Positions 22,841-32,484 of a DNA stretch of 64,000 nt are shown piece after piece (within the stretch, counting starts at the first letter, position 1; each line of letters opens with the position of its first letter). The notes beneath the pieces are model-generated. The model saw only the letters and a program-made list of their open reading frames with translations, did no database searches and was not told where the DNA came from. A program made the position numbers and the translations under genes. The stretch is from JAIEPW01 sp964471915 (GTDB lineage: Bacteria > Acidobacteriota > Terriglobia > Bryobacterales > Bryobacteraceae): the NCBI GenBank assembly GCA_964471915.1, contig CAYYID010000001.1, positions 248,001 to 312,000 of the forward strand. Direction: 5' to 3'.

Positions 22841-24631
22841 CTAACTTCCCCGCCGCGACACCCGGAACGCCGCCATCTCCTCCCCATTCCGCACCAGCAA
22901 CAGGTCCCCGGCCAGCGCCGGGTGGTTCCACGTTTTGCCCTCGATCGCCTTGAACTTCGCCACCTCGGTGAATCCGTCCGGCTGGGCCGCTACCAGCGCC
23001 AGATCCCCCTCCTCCGAGAGCACCAGCAGAAGGTCCTGCTCGGCGAGCAGGAGCATCTGCCCGTGCCCGTAGCGGCCGCCCTTCCACTTTCGCTGCCCGT
23101 CCTGGACGTCCACGCACGAGAGGATCCCGCCATCGAATCCGAACGCGAATCCGTTGTGGACCACCAGATCATTGAAGTACGGCTTCAGCCCCCGCGACGT
23201 CCATTTTTCCTCCACGGTCCATCCGCCGGGCGACTGCTTCACAGCCAGCCGCCGCGTGCCGATGCCGCCCGATGCGTCCGCGGTGTTGATGAGCAGTTCG
23301 CCGTCCGCCAGCGCCACCGGCTGCAGAATCGGGGACCCCTCCCACGCGTGCTTCCACAAGATCTTCCCGTCGTCCGGGGCGATCCCCGCCGCGCCGGAGC
23401 CATTGAGCATCACGATTTGCGTCACGCCGTCGAAGTTCGCCAGGTGGGGCGACGCGTAGCTCCCGCCGCCCGTGGTTGCCACCCACCGCGGCTTGCCGCC
23501 ACTTGCGAGATCGTAAGCCGCAACCCGCCCGGACGTCGAGACGATGACGGCGTCGTTCACCACCAGGGGCGAACTCGTGTACCCCCAGCCCGGGATCTTC
23601 GCGCCGGTGTCAGCCGCCGCGCTTCGCGTCCACACCAGCGACCCGTCGCGCGCGTTAAGCACGTTTAGAATCCCCGTCGCGCCCAGCGAGTAGATTCGTC
23701 CGTCGTGGAGCAGCGGCGTGCCGCGTGGTCCCGGTCCGCCATTGGACTCCCAGAAACGCGCCTTGTCCTGGTGCATCCACACCGGCTCGCCCGTCGCCAG
23801 CCGGTAGCAGGCCACCACTTCGTAATCGCCGCGCTGTTCCTGGGTGAAGAACAGGCCGCCGCCCGCCGCGAACGATGACCAGCCGGGCCCCACCGGTTTC
23901 CGCCACACTTCCACCGGCGGCGTCTTGGCCCAATCGGCGTCGATCCGCGCCCCGCGAACCACGGCGTCCCGCGGCGCGCCGCGGAACCCGGCCCACAGGA
24001 CCTCCAGGGGCGGCTCCAGTGGCGCGGCCGCCGGTTTCGCGGCGTCCGCGGGCATTTCCTTCCCGGGCTCCGCCGCGGGGATAGCGGCCTGCGCCGGCTT
24101 TGGAGCCGGCTCGGCCGGCGCTTTCGCCAGCAGTTGCTCCTCCGCCGATTTCGACCACCGCCACGCGAACTGGGAGCTACCCTCTCCCATGACCCCGTCC
24201 GTCCGGACGATCAGCCAGCCGCCGCACAGAAGGAGGGTCGTCGCCACCAGCAGCCCCCGGCGTGGCCCCGCGGCGAGGTTGCGGCCGGCCGCGGCCCACG
24301 CCACCAAGGCCAGGCACACGGTCGGCACGCCGTACAGCGGCAGCGTCCAGCCCATGTGACCGGTTCGAATGGACTCATGGACGAACGGCCGGGCGGCGCC
24401 CAGCGCGGTGACCAGCAGCGCGAGCGCACCCCAGCGCTCGACGTGCGGCGCACGGCTGAAAGCCAGCCACCAGACCAACACGATCGCCACGCAGACCGCG
24501 GCGGCACTGATCCCATACAACAGGGCTTCCGGCGCCACCGCCGGCAAGCCGTAACGAAACGCCCACAGCAGCGCAACCGCAGCCACGCCGGGCCAGAGCC
24601 GCCACGGTTTCACGGAAGATTCAGAACTCAT
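22841..24631 (-). CDS. Membrane-anchored PQQ-type beta-propeller protein
   Basis: 596 residues. The N-terminal third has five hydrophobic segments (about 12-30, 35-56, 66-84, 97-113, 128-143). An Ala/Pro/Lys linker (about 165-205) leads to a propeller domain (about 210-590) with PQQ/BamB-type blade motifs: YRLATGEPVWMHQDKARFWE, NVLNARDGSLVWTRS, AYDLASGGKPRW, GAAGIAPDDGKILWKHAW, SCVDVQDGQRKWKGGR. Quinoprotein catalytic residues cannot be judged, so it may be a scaffold rather than a dehydrogenase. Single gene with ATG start. Confidence 0.83.
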   Translation of the reverse strand: MSSESSVKPWRLWPGVAAVALLWAFRYGLPAVAPEALLYGISAAAVCVAIVLVWWLAFSRAPHVERWGALALLVTALGAARPFVHESIRTGHMGWTLPLYGVPTVCLALVAWAAAGRNLAAGPRRGLLVATTLLLCGGWLIVRTDGVMGEGSSQFAWRWSKSAEEQLLAKAPAEPAPKPAQAAIPAAEPGKEMPADAAKPAAAPLEPPLEVLWAGFRGAPRDAVVRGARIDADWAKTPPVEVWRKPVGPGWSSFAAGGGLFFTQEQRGDYEVVACYRLATGEPVWMHQDKARFWESNGGPGPRGTPLLHDGRIYSLGATGILNVLNARDGSLVWTRSAAADTGAKIPGWGYTSSPLVVNDAVIVSTSGRVAAYDLASGGKPRWVATTGGGSYASPHLANFDGVTQIVMLNGSGAAGIAPDDGKILWKHAWEGSPILQPVALADGELLINTADASGGIGTRRLAVKQSPGGWTVEEKWTSRGLKPYFNDLVVHNGFAFGFDGGILSCVDVQDGQRKWKGGRYGHGQMLLLAEQDLLLVLSEEGDLALVAAQPDGFTEVAKFKAIEGKTWNHPALAGDLLLVRNGEEMAAFRVSRRGS

Positions 24632-24759
24632 GGCGCGTCATACGCTGATTGAAGCCGCGGAGTTCCTGTTAATCCTGGCGTACGAGGTTAAGGGGATTCC
24701 TGCAACCATTCGCGTAGCCGAGTTTCCTAGCTCGAAGCGGATGCTATACTCTTCGCCAT

Positions 24760-24813
24760 ATGTCGGCCATTACGCTCCAGTTGCCCGAATCGCCGGCGGA
24801 TGCCAGAGCTTAG
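24760..24813 (+). pseudogene. Possible remnant of a ribbon-helix-helix antitoxin gene
   Basis: An ATG at 24760 opens MSAITLQLPES, the typical first strand of MetJ/Arc-type (RHH) antitoxins (MSxITLxLPESL), then runs out of homology and stops at TAG 24811-24813 after 17 residues. A TATACT hexamer at 24745-24750, nine bases before the ATG, looks like a -10 box. No toxin follows. In this 230-bp gap between convergent and divergent genes nothing else was seen. A chance match is possible because the fragment is so short. Confidence 0.27.
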
Positions 24814-24861
24814 CCCGGCAGTACCGGCTCGGTCGCCGATTCCGGCGGTCGAGCGGATCAT

Positions 24862-25881
24862 CTACGGCACCAACACGACCCGGCCTACCAGCTCCCCTCG
24901 CCGCATCTGCGCCAGCACCTCCGGCGCCGTCTCCAGGGACCGCTTCTCCACCCGGCACCGGATCGACGGGTTCTGCGCGGCAAGTTCCAGCAGCTCCCGC
25001 AGGTCCTCGCGCGTGCCCACCGAACTCGCGATGATCCGCGCCTCGAGCCCGATCAGCGCCACGGTCGAGAAGCTGACCGGCTCGCCCGCCATGCCGACAA
25101 TCATGAGCGTGCCGCCCTTCCGCAGGTAGCGGAACGCGGCCTCGTACGCCGCCTTGGATCCCGACGCCACCAGCACCACGTGCATCCCGCCGAGCTTCTT
25201 GATGTCTTTATGAATCGGCCCCGTAGCCGCGTTGAAGGCCGCGTCCGCGCCGCACTCCTTCGCCAGCGCCAGCTTGTCCTCGGCGACGTCGATGCCGCAC
25301 ACCCACGCGCCCATGGCCTTGGCGATCTGGATCGCCAGGTGCCCCAGCCCGCCGACGCCGACCACCGCCAGGCGCTCGCCCGCCTGCAGGCCGGAAGTCT
25401 TCAGCGCCTTATAGACCGTCAGCCCGGCGCACAGCAAGGGCGCGGTTTCCGCGCTCTCGAGCGCCGCGGGAATCGCCGTGACATGGCTCGCCGGAGCCTT
25501 CACGTACTCGGCGAAACCGCCATCCACCGTGCAGCCCGTAATGGACTGCTTCGCGCACAGCGTCTCGCGTCCCGCGCGGCAGAACTCGCATTCGCCGCAG
25601 GTCCGGTTCAACCACGGCACGCCCACTCGATCCCCCACCGCGGGCGCCGTCACGCCCTCGCCCACCTTGGCTACCGTCCCGACAATCTCGTGACCCAGCA
25701 CCAGCGGCACCTTCGTGATCGGCCGCAGCATATCCCAGTCGCCGTCGGCCAGGTGCAGGTCAGAGTGACAGACGCCACAGGCGTCCACGCGGACCAGGAC
25801 CTCGCCGGGGCCCGCTTCGGGCGCGGGCAAGTCGGTAAGAGTTAGCGGTTGGCCGATTTCGGCAAGCAGCGCGGCTTTCAT
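24862..25881 (-). CDS. Zinc-dependent alcohol dehydrogenase
   Basis: 339 residues, typical of the AdhA/AdhP subgroup. Catalytic zinc ligands C38 and H64-E65 (GHE), structural zinc cysteines C95, C98, C101 and C109 (CGECEFCRAGRETLC), Rossmann motif GVGGLGHL. Oxidises primary alcohols or reduces aldehydes with NAD. The in-frame extension upstream of the ATG has no conserved sequence. Divergent from modA with only 36 bp between starts. Confidence 0.92.
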   Translation of the reverse strand: MKAALLAEIGQPLTLTDLPAPEAGPGEVLVRVDACGVCHSDLHLADGDWDMLRPITKVPLVLGHEIVGTVAKVGEGVTAPAVGDRVGVPWLNRTCGECEFCRAGRETLCAKQSITGCTVDGGFAEYVKAPASHVTAIPAALESAETAPLLCAGLTVYKALKTSGLQAGERLAVVGVGGLGHLAIQIAKAMGAWVCGIDVAEDKLALAKECGADAAFNAATGPIHKDIKKLGGMHVVLVASGSKAAYEAAFRYLRKGGTLMIVGMAGEPVSFSTVALIGLEARIIASSVGTREDLRELLELAAQNPSIRCRVEKRSLETAPEVLAQMRRGELVGRVVLVP

Positions 25882-25917
25882 CAGGGCCAGTATCCCACGC
25901 AAGCTACACTCGGAGTT

Positions 25918-26580
25918 GTGAAGATTCTTCTGCTGGCGGCCGTGCTCGCGGCCGCGGGCCGGGCGGAACTGCTGGTGGCCGCCGCCGCCGACCTCGCGCC
26001 CGCGGTGGAGCGGCTGCAAGCCGGATTTCCGGGCGTGAAGTTCGTCCTCGGCTCCAGCGGCATGCTGGCGCGCCAGATCGAGAACGGCGCTCCCTTCGAC
26101 GTGTTCCTCTCGGCCAACGAGCAGTACGTCCGGGACCTCGCGGCGCGGGGTAAGGTCCGCGGCGACATAGTCACCTACGCCTTCGGACGTCTGGGGCTCG
26201 CCGGCGTGGCCGACCTCGAAGCGCTGCGCGGCGTCCGGCTCATCGCCATGCCCAACCCCCTGCACGCTCCCTACGGCGTGGCCGCGCGCCAGGCGCTGGA
26301 AAAGCGCGGCGTGTGGCCCGCCGTGGAAAAGAAGATCGTCTACGGAGAAAACGTCCGCCAGGCCCTGCAGTTCTACGAGAGCCGGAACGCCGACGCGGTC
26401 CTCACCTCGTGGACGCTGCTCAAGGGCAAAGGCGTGCTACTGCCCGCGGCGTGGCACGCGCCGGTGCGCCAGGCGGCCGGCGCGGTCTCGGACAGGCCCG
26501 AGGCGCGCGCGTTTCTCGAGTACCTGCGCTCCGCCAAGGTCCGCGCCATCCTGGTGGACTGCGGGCTGGAGGTCCCGTAG
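25918..26580 (+). CDS. modA: Molybdate ABC transporter substrate-binding protein
   Basis: 220 residues from GTG with a short signal peptide (VKILLLAAVLAAAGRAELLV). Periplasmic-binding fold with the ModA pattern: AAAADLAPAVERL, GSSGMLARQIENGAPFDVFLSA, IAMPNPLHAPYG, VYGENVRQALQFYESRNAD. ModB and ModC are absent here, so permease and ATPase must be elsewhere. Molybdate supply fits the molybdenum hydroxylase at 57.8-60.6 kb, but the two loci are far apart. Confidence 0.9.
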   Translation: MKILLLAAVLAAAGRAELLVAAAADLAPAVERLQAGFPGVKFVLGSSGMLARQIENGAPFDVFLSANEQYVRDLAARGKVRGDIVTYAFGRLGLAGVADLEALRGVRLIAMPNPLHAPYGVAARQALEKRGVWPAVEKKIVYGENVRQALQFYESRNADAVLTSWTLLKGKGVLLPAAWHAPVRQAAGAVSDRPEARAFLEYLRSAKVRAILVDCGLEVP

Positions 26581-26622
26581 ACCGTTCATACCTTCTTCAA
26601 AAGTGTCCGCGATCCTGGTCCC

Positions 26623-27969
26623 ATGCGCTGGATCCTTCTTTCCACTCTCGCTTTCTCGCTGGCCCGCGCCCAGAACCCCGCCGCGGAAGAACTGGTCAAG
26701 GCTTACGTCACGGCCTTCAACGCCGGAGAGGCCGCCATGCAAAAGTACTTCGAACAGCACGCCGTTGCCGAGACTCCCGTCGCGGTCCGCCTGGAGCGCT
26801 ACCGCAGCTTGAAAGCCGAGATGGGCACGCTCACCCTGCGGAAGCTCTCTGCGGGTTCCCCGCGGGAGATCGCGGCCGACATGGCCAACAGCCAGGGCAC
26901 GGCGAACTTCCAGTTTTCTTTCTCGGCTGGCGATCCGCCGAAGCTCCAGGGCATCCGGGTCCGCATCGGCGGCCCCGGCGGCGGGGACGAGCCGTCCGGT
27001 CCCGCGCTCCCGCCGCGGCCGGAGGCCGCCGCGCTGCAGGAGATCCAGGCCGCCGTGGCGCGCGCCGTCGCGGCGGACCAGTTCTCCGGCTCCGTTCGTA
27101 TCGAGCGGGAAGGCCGCCTGGTCTGGGAATCCGCCCATGGCGAAGCGGACAAAGCGGCGAAGAAACCGAACACGGTGGAAACCCGGTTCAACGTAGGATC
27201 AATCATCAAGAGCTTCACGCAGGTGGCGGTGGCGCAGCTCGTAGCCGCCGGCAAACTCCAATTGGACGACCCCGTAGGGAAATACCTGCCGGAGTATCCG
27301 AACGCAGAGGTCCGCTCGAGGGTCACCATCCGCCAGTTGCTCGACATGCGGTCCGGCGTGGGCGACATCTTCGGCGCGCGCTATGACGCGACGCCGAAGA
27401 GCAAGCTGCGCGCCTTGGCGGACTTCGTGCCGTTGTTCTCCGGCGAGCCGCTCGCTTTCGAGCCGGGCACTTCCAGCCGCTATTCGAACGGCGGCTACAT
27501 TCTGCTGGGGCTGATCATCGAGAAAGCATCGGGCATGGACTATTACGAATACATCCGCAAGCACGTCTTCGGGCCCGCCGGCATGCGGGACAGCGGGTTT
27601 TTCTTCCGCAGCGAGCAGGTGCCGGAACGGGCCAAGGGCTACGCCGCCGCCGGAGGCGTCCGGAAGGAGAATTTTGACACGCTGCCGGAGCGCGGCAGTT
27701 CCGCGGGCGGCGGATACGCGACGGCGCCGGACTTGCTCCGCTACGCGCGGGCGCTGGCCACGGAGAAGCTGATCAGCCGGGAAGCCATGGGCAAGATCGG
27801 GCGCGGCTTGCGCGGCATGGGGATCGCGGGCGGCGCGCCGGGACTGAACGCGGCTTTGGAAACGGACGTGAACGGCTACGACCTCGCGGTGATGGCGAAC
27901 TACGATCCGCCCGCGGCCACGAAACTTGCGCAGGAGATCCGCCGGATCCTGCAGGCGGTAAAACATTAG
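26623..27969 (+). CDS. Secreted serine hydrolase, beta-lactamase class C family
   Basis: 448 residues with signal peptide (MRWILLSTLAFSLARAQ). An N-terminal DUF3471/NTF2-like accessory region (about 20-120) precedes the catalytic domain with S193-x-x-K196 (SIIK), Y287-S-N (YSNGGY) and a GSSAGGGY segment in place of the KTG strand. The family includes esterases, D-aminopeptidases and penicillin-binding-like proteins; antibiotic hydrolysis is not implied. Two nt before a response-regulator gene, so possibly co-transcribed. Confidence 0.87.
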   Translation: MRWILLSTLAFSLARAQNPAAEELVKAYVTAFNAGEAAMQKYFEQHAVAETPVAVRLERYRSLKAEMGTLTLRKLSAGSPREIAADMANSQGTANFQFSFSAGDPPKLQGIRVRIGGPGGGDEPSGPALPPRPEAAALQEIQAAVARAVAADQFSGSVRIEREGRLVWESAHGEADKAAKKPNTVETRFNVGSIIKSFTQVAVAQLVAAGKLQLDDPVGKYLPEYPNAEVRSRVTIRQLLDMRSGVGDIFGARYDATPKSKLRALADFVPLFSGEPLAFEPGTSSRYSNGGYILLGLIIEKASGMDYYEYIRKHVFGPAGMRDSGFFFRSEQVPERAKGYAAAGGVRKENFDTLPERGSSAGGGYATAPDLLRYARALATEKLISREAMGKIGRGLRGMGIAGGAPGLNAALETDVNGYDLAVMANYDPPAATKLAQEIRRILQAVKH

Positions 27970-27971
27970 CC

Positions 27972-28655
27972 ATGCCGAGCGCGCGTCCGGTGCTGGTGGT
28001 GGAGGACGACCGCAAGACGTCCGCCTCCATCCGCCTGTACCTGGAGCGCAGCGGTTATGCCGCCGAACCCGCGTATGACGGGCCGTCCGCGCTGGACGCC
28101 CTGGATCGCGTGCTGCCGCTGGCGGTGATCCTCGACGTCATGCTGCCGGGCGTCGATGGCTTCGAGATTTGCCGCCGCCTGCGGGACCGCGGCGATGTGC
28201 CGGTGCTGATCGTCAGCGCCCGCACGGACGAGGAGGACCGGCTCCGCGGCTTGCGCCTGGGCGCCGACGATTACCTCACCAAGCCGTTCAGCCCCCGGGA
28301 ACTGGTCGCCCGCCTGGAGGCCGTCCTGCGGCGCGCCGGTGCTCGCCCCAGCGCCTTGCCCGGCCTGTCGCTCGATCCGCGGAGGCACGTCTGCGAAGTG
28401 GCGGGATCCGCGGTTCCGCTGACGCCGACGGAGTTCCGGGTGCTGCGCCTGTTTCTCGAGACCCCGGGCCGCGTTTTCACCCGCGAGGAAGTGATCCGCT
28501 ACGCCCTGGGCAGCGACTTCGACGGCTTCGACCGCACGGTGGACGCCCACATCATGAACGTCCGGCGCAAGGTCCGCCGCGCCGGAGGGCCGGAGCAGGT
28601 GATCGCGACGGTGTTCGGCGTCGGCTACCGGCTGGCCGCGGCGGAGCCGGCATGA
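27972..28655 (+). CDS. OmpR-family response regulator
   Basis: 227 residues. Receiver domain with acidic pair at D12/D13, phospho-acceptor Asp55 (ILDVMLPG), Thr/Ser at VSART and Lys in LTKPF. C-terminal winged-helix DNA-binding domain (about 130-225; LTPTEFRVLRLFLETPGRVF, TVDAHIMNVRRKVR, VFGVGYRL). Pairs with the sensor kinase whose ATG overlaps its stop. Confidence 0.93.
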   Translation: MPSARPVLVVEDDRKTSASIRLYLERSGYAAEPAYDGPSALDALDRVLPLAVILDVMLPGVDGFEICRRLRDRGDVPVLIVSARTDEEDRLRGLRLGADDYLTKPFSPRELVARLEAVLRRAGARPSALPGLSLDPRRHVCEVAGSAVPLTPTEFRVLRLFLETPGRVFTREEVIRYALGSDFDGFDRTVDAHIMNVRRKVRRAGGPEQVIATVFGVGYRLAAAEPA

Positions 28656-30052
28656 TGCCGCCGCGGCTGGAGTGGCGGCTGGCTTTGTTCGGCGTCACCG
28701 TGGCCCTGGTGGCCACCGGCATCCTGGCCTGGTTCGGGCGGCGTAGCGTGCAACTGGAGTTCCGGCGCTTCCTGGCCGGCGAGGAGGCGGCGAACGCCCG
28801 GGCGCTCGCCGCGTCGCTCGACGGCGCGGCCACTCCCGCCGCAACGCAGGCCATTCTGGACACCGCCCGCGAACGGCTGCCGCGCGACCTTGCCATCCTG
28901 GCCCCGGATGCGAAGTGCCTGGCGGCGGCGCCGCCCGCCCTGTGCGAAATGACCTTTCTCCAGGAGCCCGGCGGGGAGCTGAAGATCGAGCGCGTGCGAG
29001 GCGGGCTGCAGGACGTGCGCGTTTTTCGGGGCCTCCCCGAGGTCCGGCTGCGCTCCGGCGCGGCGCTCTACCTGCTCCCCCGGCAACTGCGCCTGGACCC
29101 CGAACCGGACGGCTTTCTCGAAACCACGGACCGCTCGCTCGCCTGGGCCGCGGCCGGGGCGGCGCTGGCCGCTATCGCCCTGAGCTTCCTCTGGGCCCGG
29201 CGCCTGCTGGCGCCCGTGCAGGAGCTTACCCGCGTGACCCGGCGGATGGAATCCGGCGATCTCTCCGCACGGGTGGCCGCGCCCCGCCGTGACGAGATCG
29301 GCACGCTGGGCCAGGCCTTCAACGCGATGGCCGAATCGCTCGCCCGCCAGGAGCGGCTGCGCCGGGAGCTGGTGGACGACGTGGCGCATGAACTGCGCAC
29401 GCCGCTGACGAACCTCCGCTGCCAGCTCGAGGCCCTGCAGGACGGCCTGGCGTCACCCACGCGCGAGACCATCGACTCCATGCACGAGGAAGCTATGCTG
29501 CTGGTCCGCCTGGCCGATGACCTGCGCGACCTGTCGCTGGCCGAGGCCGGACGCCTGCCGCTGCGCCTGGAGCCCGTGAACCTGTCCGCGGAAGTGGCGC
29601 GCGCGGCGCGGGCGTTCCAAGCCCCGGCGCGCGAGAAAGGGATCGAATTGCGCGTCGCCGCGGCTGAAGTCCCCGAACTGGCGCTCGACCGGACACGTAT
29701 CGCGCAGGTGCTGAACAACCTGCTGGACAACGCCGTCCGCTTCACGCCGGCAGGCGGCAAAGTGAACCTGACGCTCACCGCGGCCGGCGACTGGGCGGAA
29801 GTCGCCGTGGAGGATTCGGGCCCGGGCATCGACCCGGTGCACTTGCCGCACATTTTTGACCGGTTCTACCGCGTGGAAGGCTCGCGGAGCCGGGAGAGCG
29901 GGGGCGCCGGCTTAGGCCTGGCCATCGTTAAGCAGCTTGTCGAGGCGCACAGAGGCAAGGTATCCGTAGAGAGCACGCCCGGCAGCGGCAGCCGGTTCGC
30001 GTTCCGCCTTCCCTTGCGCACTGCCTGGGGTGCTGGTTCGGAATGCGGGTGA
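28652..30052 (+). CDS. Sensor histidine kinase
   Basis: 466 residues. Membrane segments at about 9-28 and 164-184 flank a periplasmic sensor of about 130 residues with two cysteines (C89, C98). HAMP about 182-236, HisKA with His246 (DDVAHELRTPLTNL), then HATPase with N box LNNLLDNAVRF, G1 VEDSGPGID and G2 GGAGLGLAIVK. The start overlaps the response-regulator stop (ATGATG; the second ATG is an alternative). The sensed signal is unknown. Confidence 0.93.
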   Translation: MMPPRLEWRLALFGVTVALVATGILAWFGRRSVQLEFRRFLAGEEAANARALAASLDGAATPAATQAILDTARERLPRDLAILAPDAKCLAAAPPALCEMTFLQEPGGELKIERVRGGLQDVRVFRGLPEVRLRSGAALYLLPRQLRLDPEPDGFLETTDRSLAWAAAGAALAAIALSFLWARRLLAPVQELTRVTRRMESGDLSARVAAPRRDEIGTLGQAFNAMAESLARQERLRRELVDDVAHELRTPLTNLRCQLEALQDGLASPTRETIDSMHEEAMLLVRLADDLRDLSLAEAGRLPLRLEPVNLSAEVARAARAFQAPAREKGIELRVAAAEVPELALDRTRIAQVLNNLLDNAVRFTPAGGKVNLTLTAAGDWAEVAVEDSGPGIDPVHLPHIFDRFYRVEGSRSRESGGAGLGLAIVKQLVEAHRGKVSVESTPGSGSRFAFRLPLRTAWGAGSECG

Positions 30053-30053
30053 A

Positions 30054-30656
30054 TCAGCCGAGCAACTCGCGCAAGCGAATGCTGGCTTCGGGAGCCGAGG
30101 GCGGCGACACCGGTTCCTCGGCGCCGAACGCCACGACGGACCGGTAGGCGCCCTCCTCGGGCCGGCGATGCACGAGCAGCCGCTGTCCGGTGGTATCGAG
30201 AACCCAGTATTCGGGGATGCCCGCCGCGGCGTACAGCGCGGCCTTTACTCCCAGGTCGTACGCGAGGGTCGTGACGGAGACCTCGCCGACAAGCAGGATG
30301 TCCTCCGAACGCGCATTGGCGGTCAGGAATTGCGTATAGGGGATCCGGAAGACCACCGCATCCGGTTCCGGCTCGTTCGCGGCGACCATTCCGGGCGCCG
30401 GATCGATCGTCGCCTCCTGCAGCACGCGCCGCGCGGAATAGACGCTCTTCAGCCAATCGATGAAGAGCCCCAGTACGACGTTGTGGACCGGCCCTTGCCT
30501 TGTCCTTCTGACGAGATCCCCGGCGATGAGTTCGTACCGCTCGCGGTCGAGCAGGCCGGCGGCCTCGAGGGCCGCGCATTCCTCGCGCGTCCATCGCCGC
30601 CGCGGCGTTTCCGGAGGCAGTTGGGTGGACGGCCGGTCGTGAAGAGCCTGGGGCAT
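30054..30656 (-). CDS. Uma2 family endonuclease-like protein
   Basis: 200 residues from ATG 30656, which has GGAG nine bases upstream; a TTG at 30671 would add five residues. Core Uma2 pattern: YELIAGDLVRRT, EPDAVVFRIP with the catalytic Asp, LLVGEVSVTTL with the Glu, then YAAAGIPEYWVLDTTGQRLLVHRRP. Convergent with the histidine kinase gene, with one base between the stops. Second Uma2 member in the window, only distantly similar to the one at 22.3 kb. Confidence 0.84.
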   Translation of the reverse strand: MPQALHDRPSTQLPPETPRRRWTREECAALEAAGLLDRERYELIAGDLVRRTRQGPVHNVVLGLFIDWLKSVYSARRVLQEATIDPAPGMVAANEPEPDAVVFRIPYTQFLTANARSEDILLVGEVSVTTLAYDLGVKAALYAAAGIPEYWVLDTTGQRLLVHRRPEEGAYRSVVAFGAEEPVSPPSAPEASIRLRELLG

Positions 30657-30709
30657 CGGACGTATCTCCAATTCACCCGAACCGGAACGGGCACGACGCG
30701 CGAGCGCGG

Positions 30710-31627
30710 TTAACTTGCCCCCGCCACCGCCGCGACCTTCGACTTCAGCAGCTCGTACGGCATCCGGCCCGGATTGTACATCCGGACCTTCCCCTCCCGG
30801 TCGATCAGCACCAGCGTCGGCGTGGTGCTCGACCCGTAGCTCTGGAACGTCTCTTCGTCAACGGAAACGGTAACGCCCGCCAAGTCCCCGTAGAATTGCT
30901 TCCAGATCTCGCCGATGTACGCGGTCTCCTGCTCCGGCGTCGCGTCGGCACCGCGCGCCACGTAGCCGTAGCGCTGCGTGGGGGCGAGAACCACCAGGCC
31001 CTTCGCCGCGAAGTCCTGTTGGATCTTGGCCAGGATCGGACCCTGGTACTTGCAGTCGCCGCACCAGTGCGCCCAGAAAAACAGCAGCACCGGCTTGCCT
31101 TTGTATGCGCGGAGCGGCTTCGGCGCCGGGCCGAAGTGCGCCTGCGCGCTCACCGCCGGCGCGGGGCGCCCTTCCAGGCTCAACAGGTGGATGTTCTTCT
31201 GGATCCGCGTGCGCATCGACGTCTTGCGGTACGCCGCAAGTTCCTTCTCGAGAAACGCCACCGCCTCGGAGCGCTGGTTACGGACCCCGAGCACCTGCGC
31301 CTGCACCTCAATCGCAGCGCCCAGCGCGATCGGGAAGTTCCGGTCGGCGTCCACCGCGCGGCCCTTCTTGAGCTCGGCGGCGCACAGGTCGTAGGTACGG
31401 CGCGCGTAGCTCTCCGCCTGATCGTACTTCTTCGCAGCCAGCGCGCCCCGCCCCATCCAGGAGAGCGCTTCCAGCCACTCCGCGGTGACGCCGGATTGCT
31501 GGCGCTGCGCTTCAAGCGCCGCCTCCGCGCGGGCGAAATCGCCCTGCGCGATCGCGTCGCGCACGTCTTTGACAATGGCGGCCGGCAGCAGGGATATCCC
31601 GCAGAGGGCGAACAGAACGGTTCTCAT
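30710..31627 (-). CDS. TlpA-like thioredoxin protein with TPR-like N-terminus
   Basis: 305 residues. Signal peptide (MRTVLFALCGISLLPAA), a helical tetratricopeptide-like region (about 20-150), then a TlpA/thioredoxin domain with active site C189-G-D-C192 in LLFFWAHWCGDC and a cis-Pro strand TPTLVLIDREGKV. Probably a periplasmic disulfide reductase or isomerase. Strong SD GGAGGAG before the ATG. Single gene; 113 bp with nothing recognisable separates it from the ABC transporter genes. Confidence 0.88.
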   Translation of the reverse strand: MRTVLFALCGISLLPAAIVKDVRDAIAQGDFARAEAALEAQRQQSGVTAEWLEALSWMGRGALAAKKYDQAESYARRTYDLCAAELKKGRAVDADRNFPIALGAAIEVQAQVLGVRNQRSEAVAFLEKELAAYRKTSMRTRIQKNIHLLSLEGRPAPAVSAQAHFGPAPKPLRAYKGKPVLLFFWAHWCGDCKYQGPILAKIQQDFAAKGLVVLAPTQRYGYVARGADATPEQETAYIGEIWKQFYGDLAGVTVSVDEETFQSYGSSTTPTLVLIDREGKVRMYNPGRMPYELLKSKVAAVAGAS

Positions 31628-31740
31628 GGAGTACTCCTCCGGTGGTTACGACGCAGCCCGCCGTCGGTCGATAGGCCACCGAGCTGGAAGCGGTTTCCGT
31701 CGCGGCCGCTTACCACGATATATCCCCGGCCGGCCCGCGG

Positions 31741-32484
31741 CTATTTCTTGATCTTCTCGTCGCGTTCCACTTTTCCGTCGCGAATGTGGATCACGCGATG
31801 CGCGTGCATGGCGATGTCGTGTTCGTGCGTCACCAGCACGATCGTGTTGCCCTGCTGGTGCAGCCGGTCGAACAGGCCCATGATCTCGACGCCCGTGGCC
31901 GAGTCCAGCGCGCCCGTGGGCTCGTCGGCCAGCAGGATCGACGGGTTGTTCACCAGGGCGCGGGCGATGGCCACGCGCTGCCGCTGTCCGCCCGAGAGTT
32001 CGCTCGGCTTGTGGAACATGCGCTGTTCCAGGTCGACGGACCGCAGGGCGCCCTTGGCGCGCTCCACCCGCTGTTCGTGGTTCAGGCCCGCGTAAATCAG
32101 GGGCAGCTCCACGTTGTGCAACGCCGTCGCTCGCGCCAGCAGGTTGAAGGTCTGGAAGACGAACCCGATCTCCTTGTTGCGGATATGCGCCAGTTGGTCG
32201 TCCGACATTTCGCTGACGCGGTTGCCGGCCAGGTAGTAATCGCCGCTCGACGGCGTGTCCAGGCACCCGATCAGGTTCATCAGGGTCGACTTGCCGGAAC
32301 CCGAAGGTCCCATGATCGCGACATACTCGCCCTTCTTGATCTCCACGTCGACGCCGGCGACCGCGTTAATCTCCTGGTCGCCCATGATGTACGTCTTCTT
32401 GAGATCCCAGGTGCGGATGACGATTCCGTCGCGCTTGAGCTGCGCGCCGACTTCGGCTTTGTCCAGAACGGCTGCTGCGGGCAT
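31741..32484 (-). CDS. ABC transporter ATP-binding protein, LolD/MacB-ATPase family
   Basis: 247 residues. Walker A GPSGSGKS at 59-66, Q-loop FQTFNLL, signature LSGGQRQRVAIARAL, Walker B ILLADEPTGALD and switch His (VTHEHDIA). Belongs to the LolD/FtsE/MacB ATPase group that powers FtsX-type permeases. It follows a MacA-like adaptor gene (77 nt), but no permease is next to them. Confidence 0.9.
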   Translation of the reverse strand: MPAAAVLDKAEVGAQLKRDGIVIRTWDLKKTYIMGDQEINAVAGVDVEIKKGEYVAIMGPSGSGKSTLMNLIGCLDTPSSGDYYLAGNRVSEMSDDQLAHIRNKEIGFVFQTFNLLARATALHNVELPLIYAGLNHEQRVERAKGALRSVDLEQRMFHKPSELSGGQRQRVAIARALVNNPSILLADEPTGALDSATGVEIMGLFDRLHQQGNTIVLVTHEHDIAMHAHRVIHIRDGKVERDEKIKK

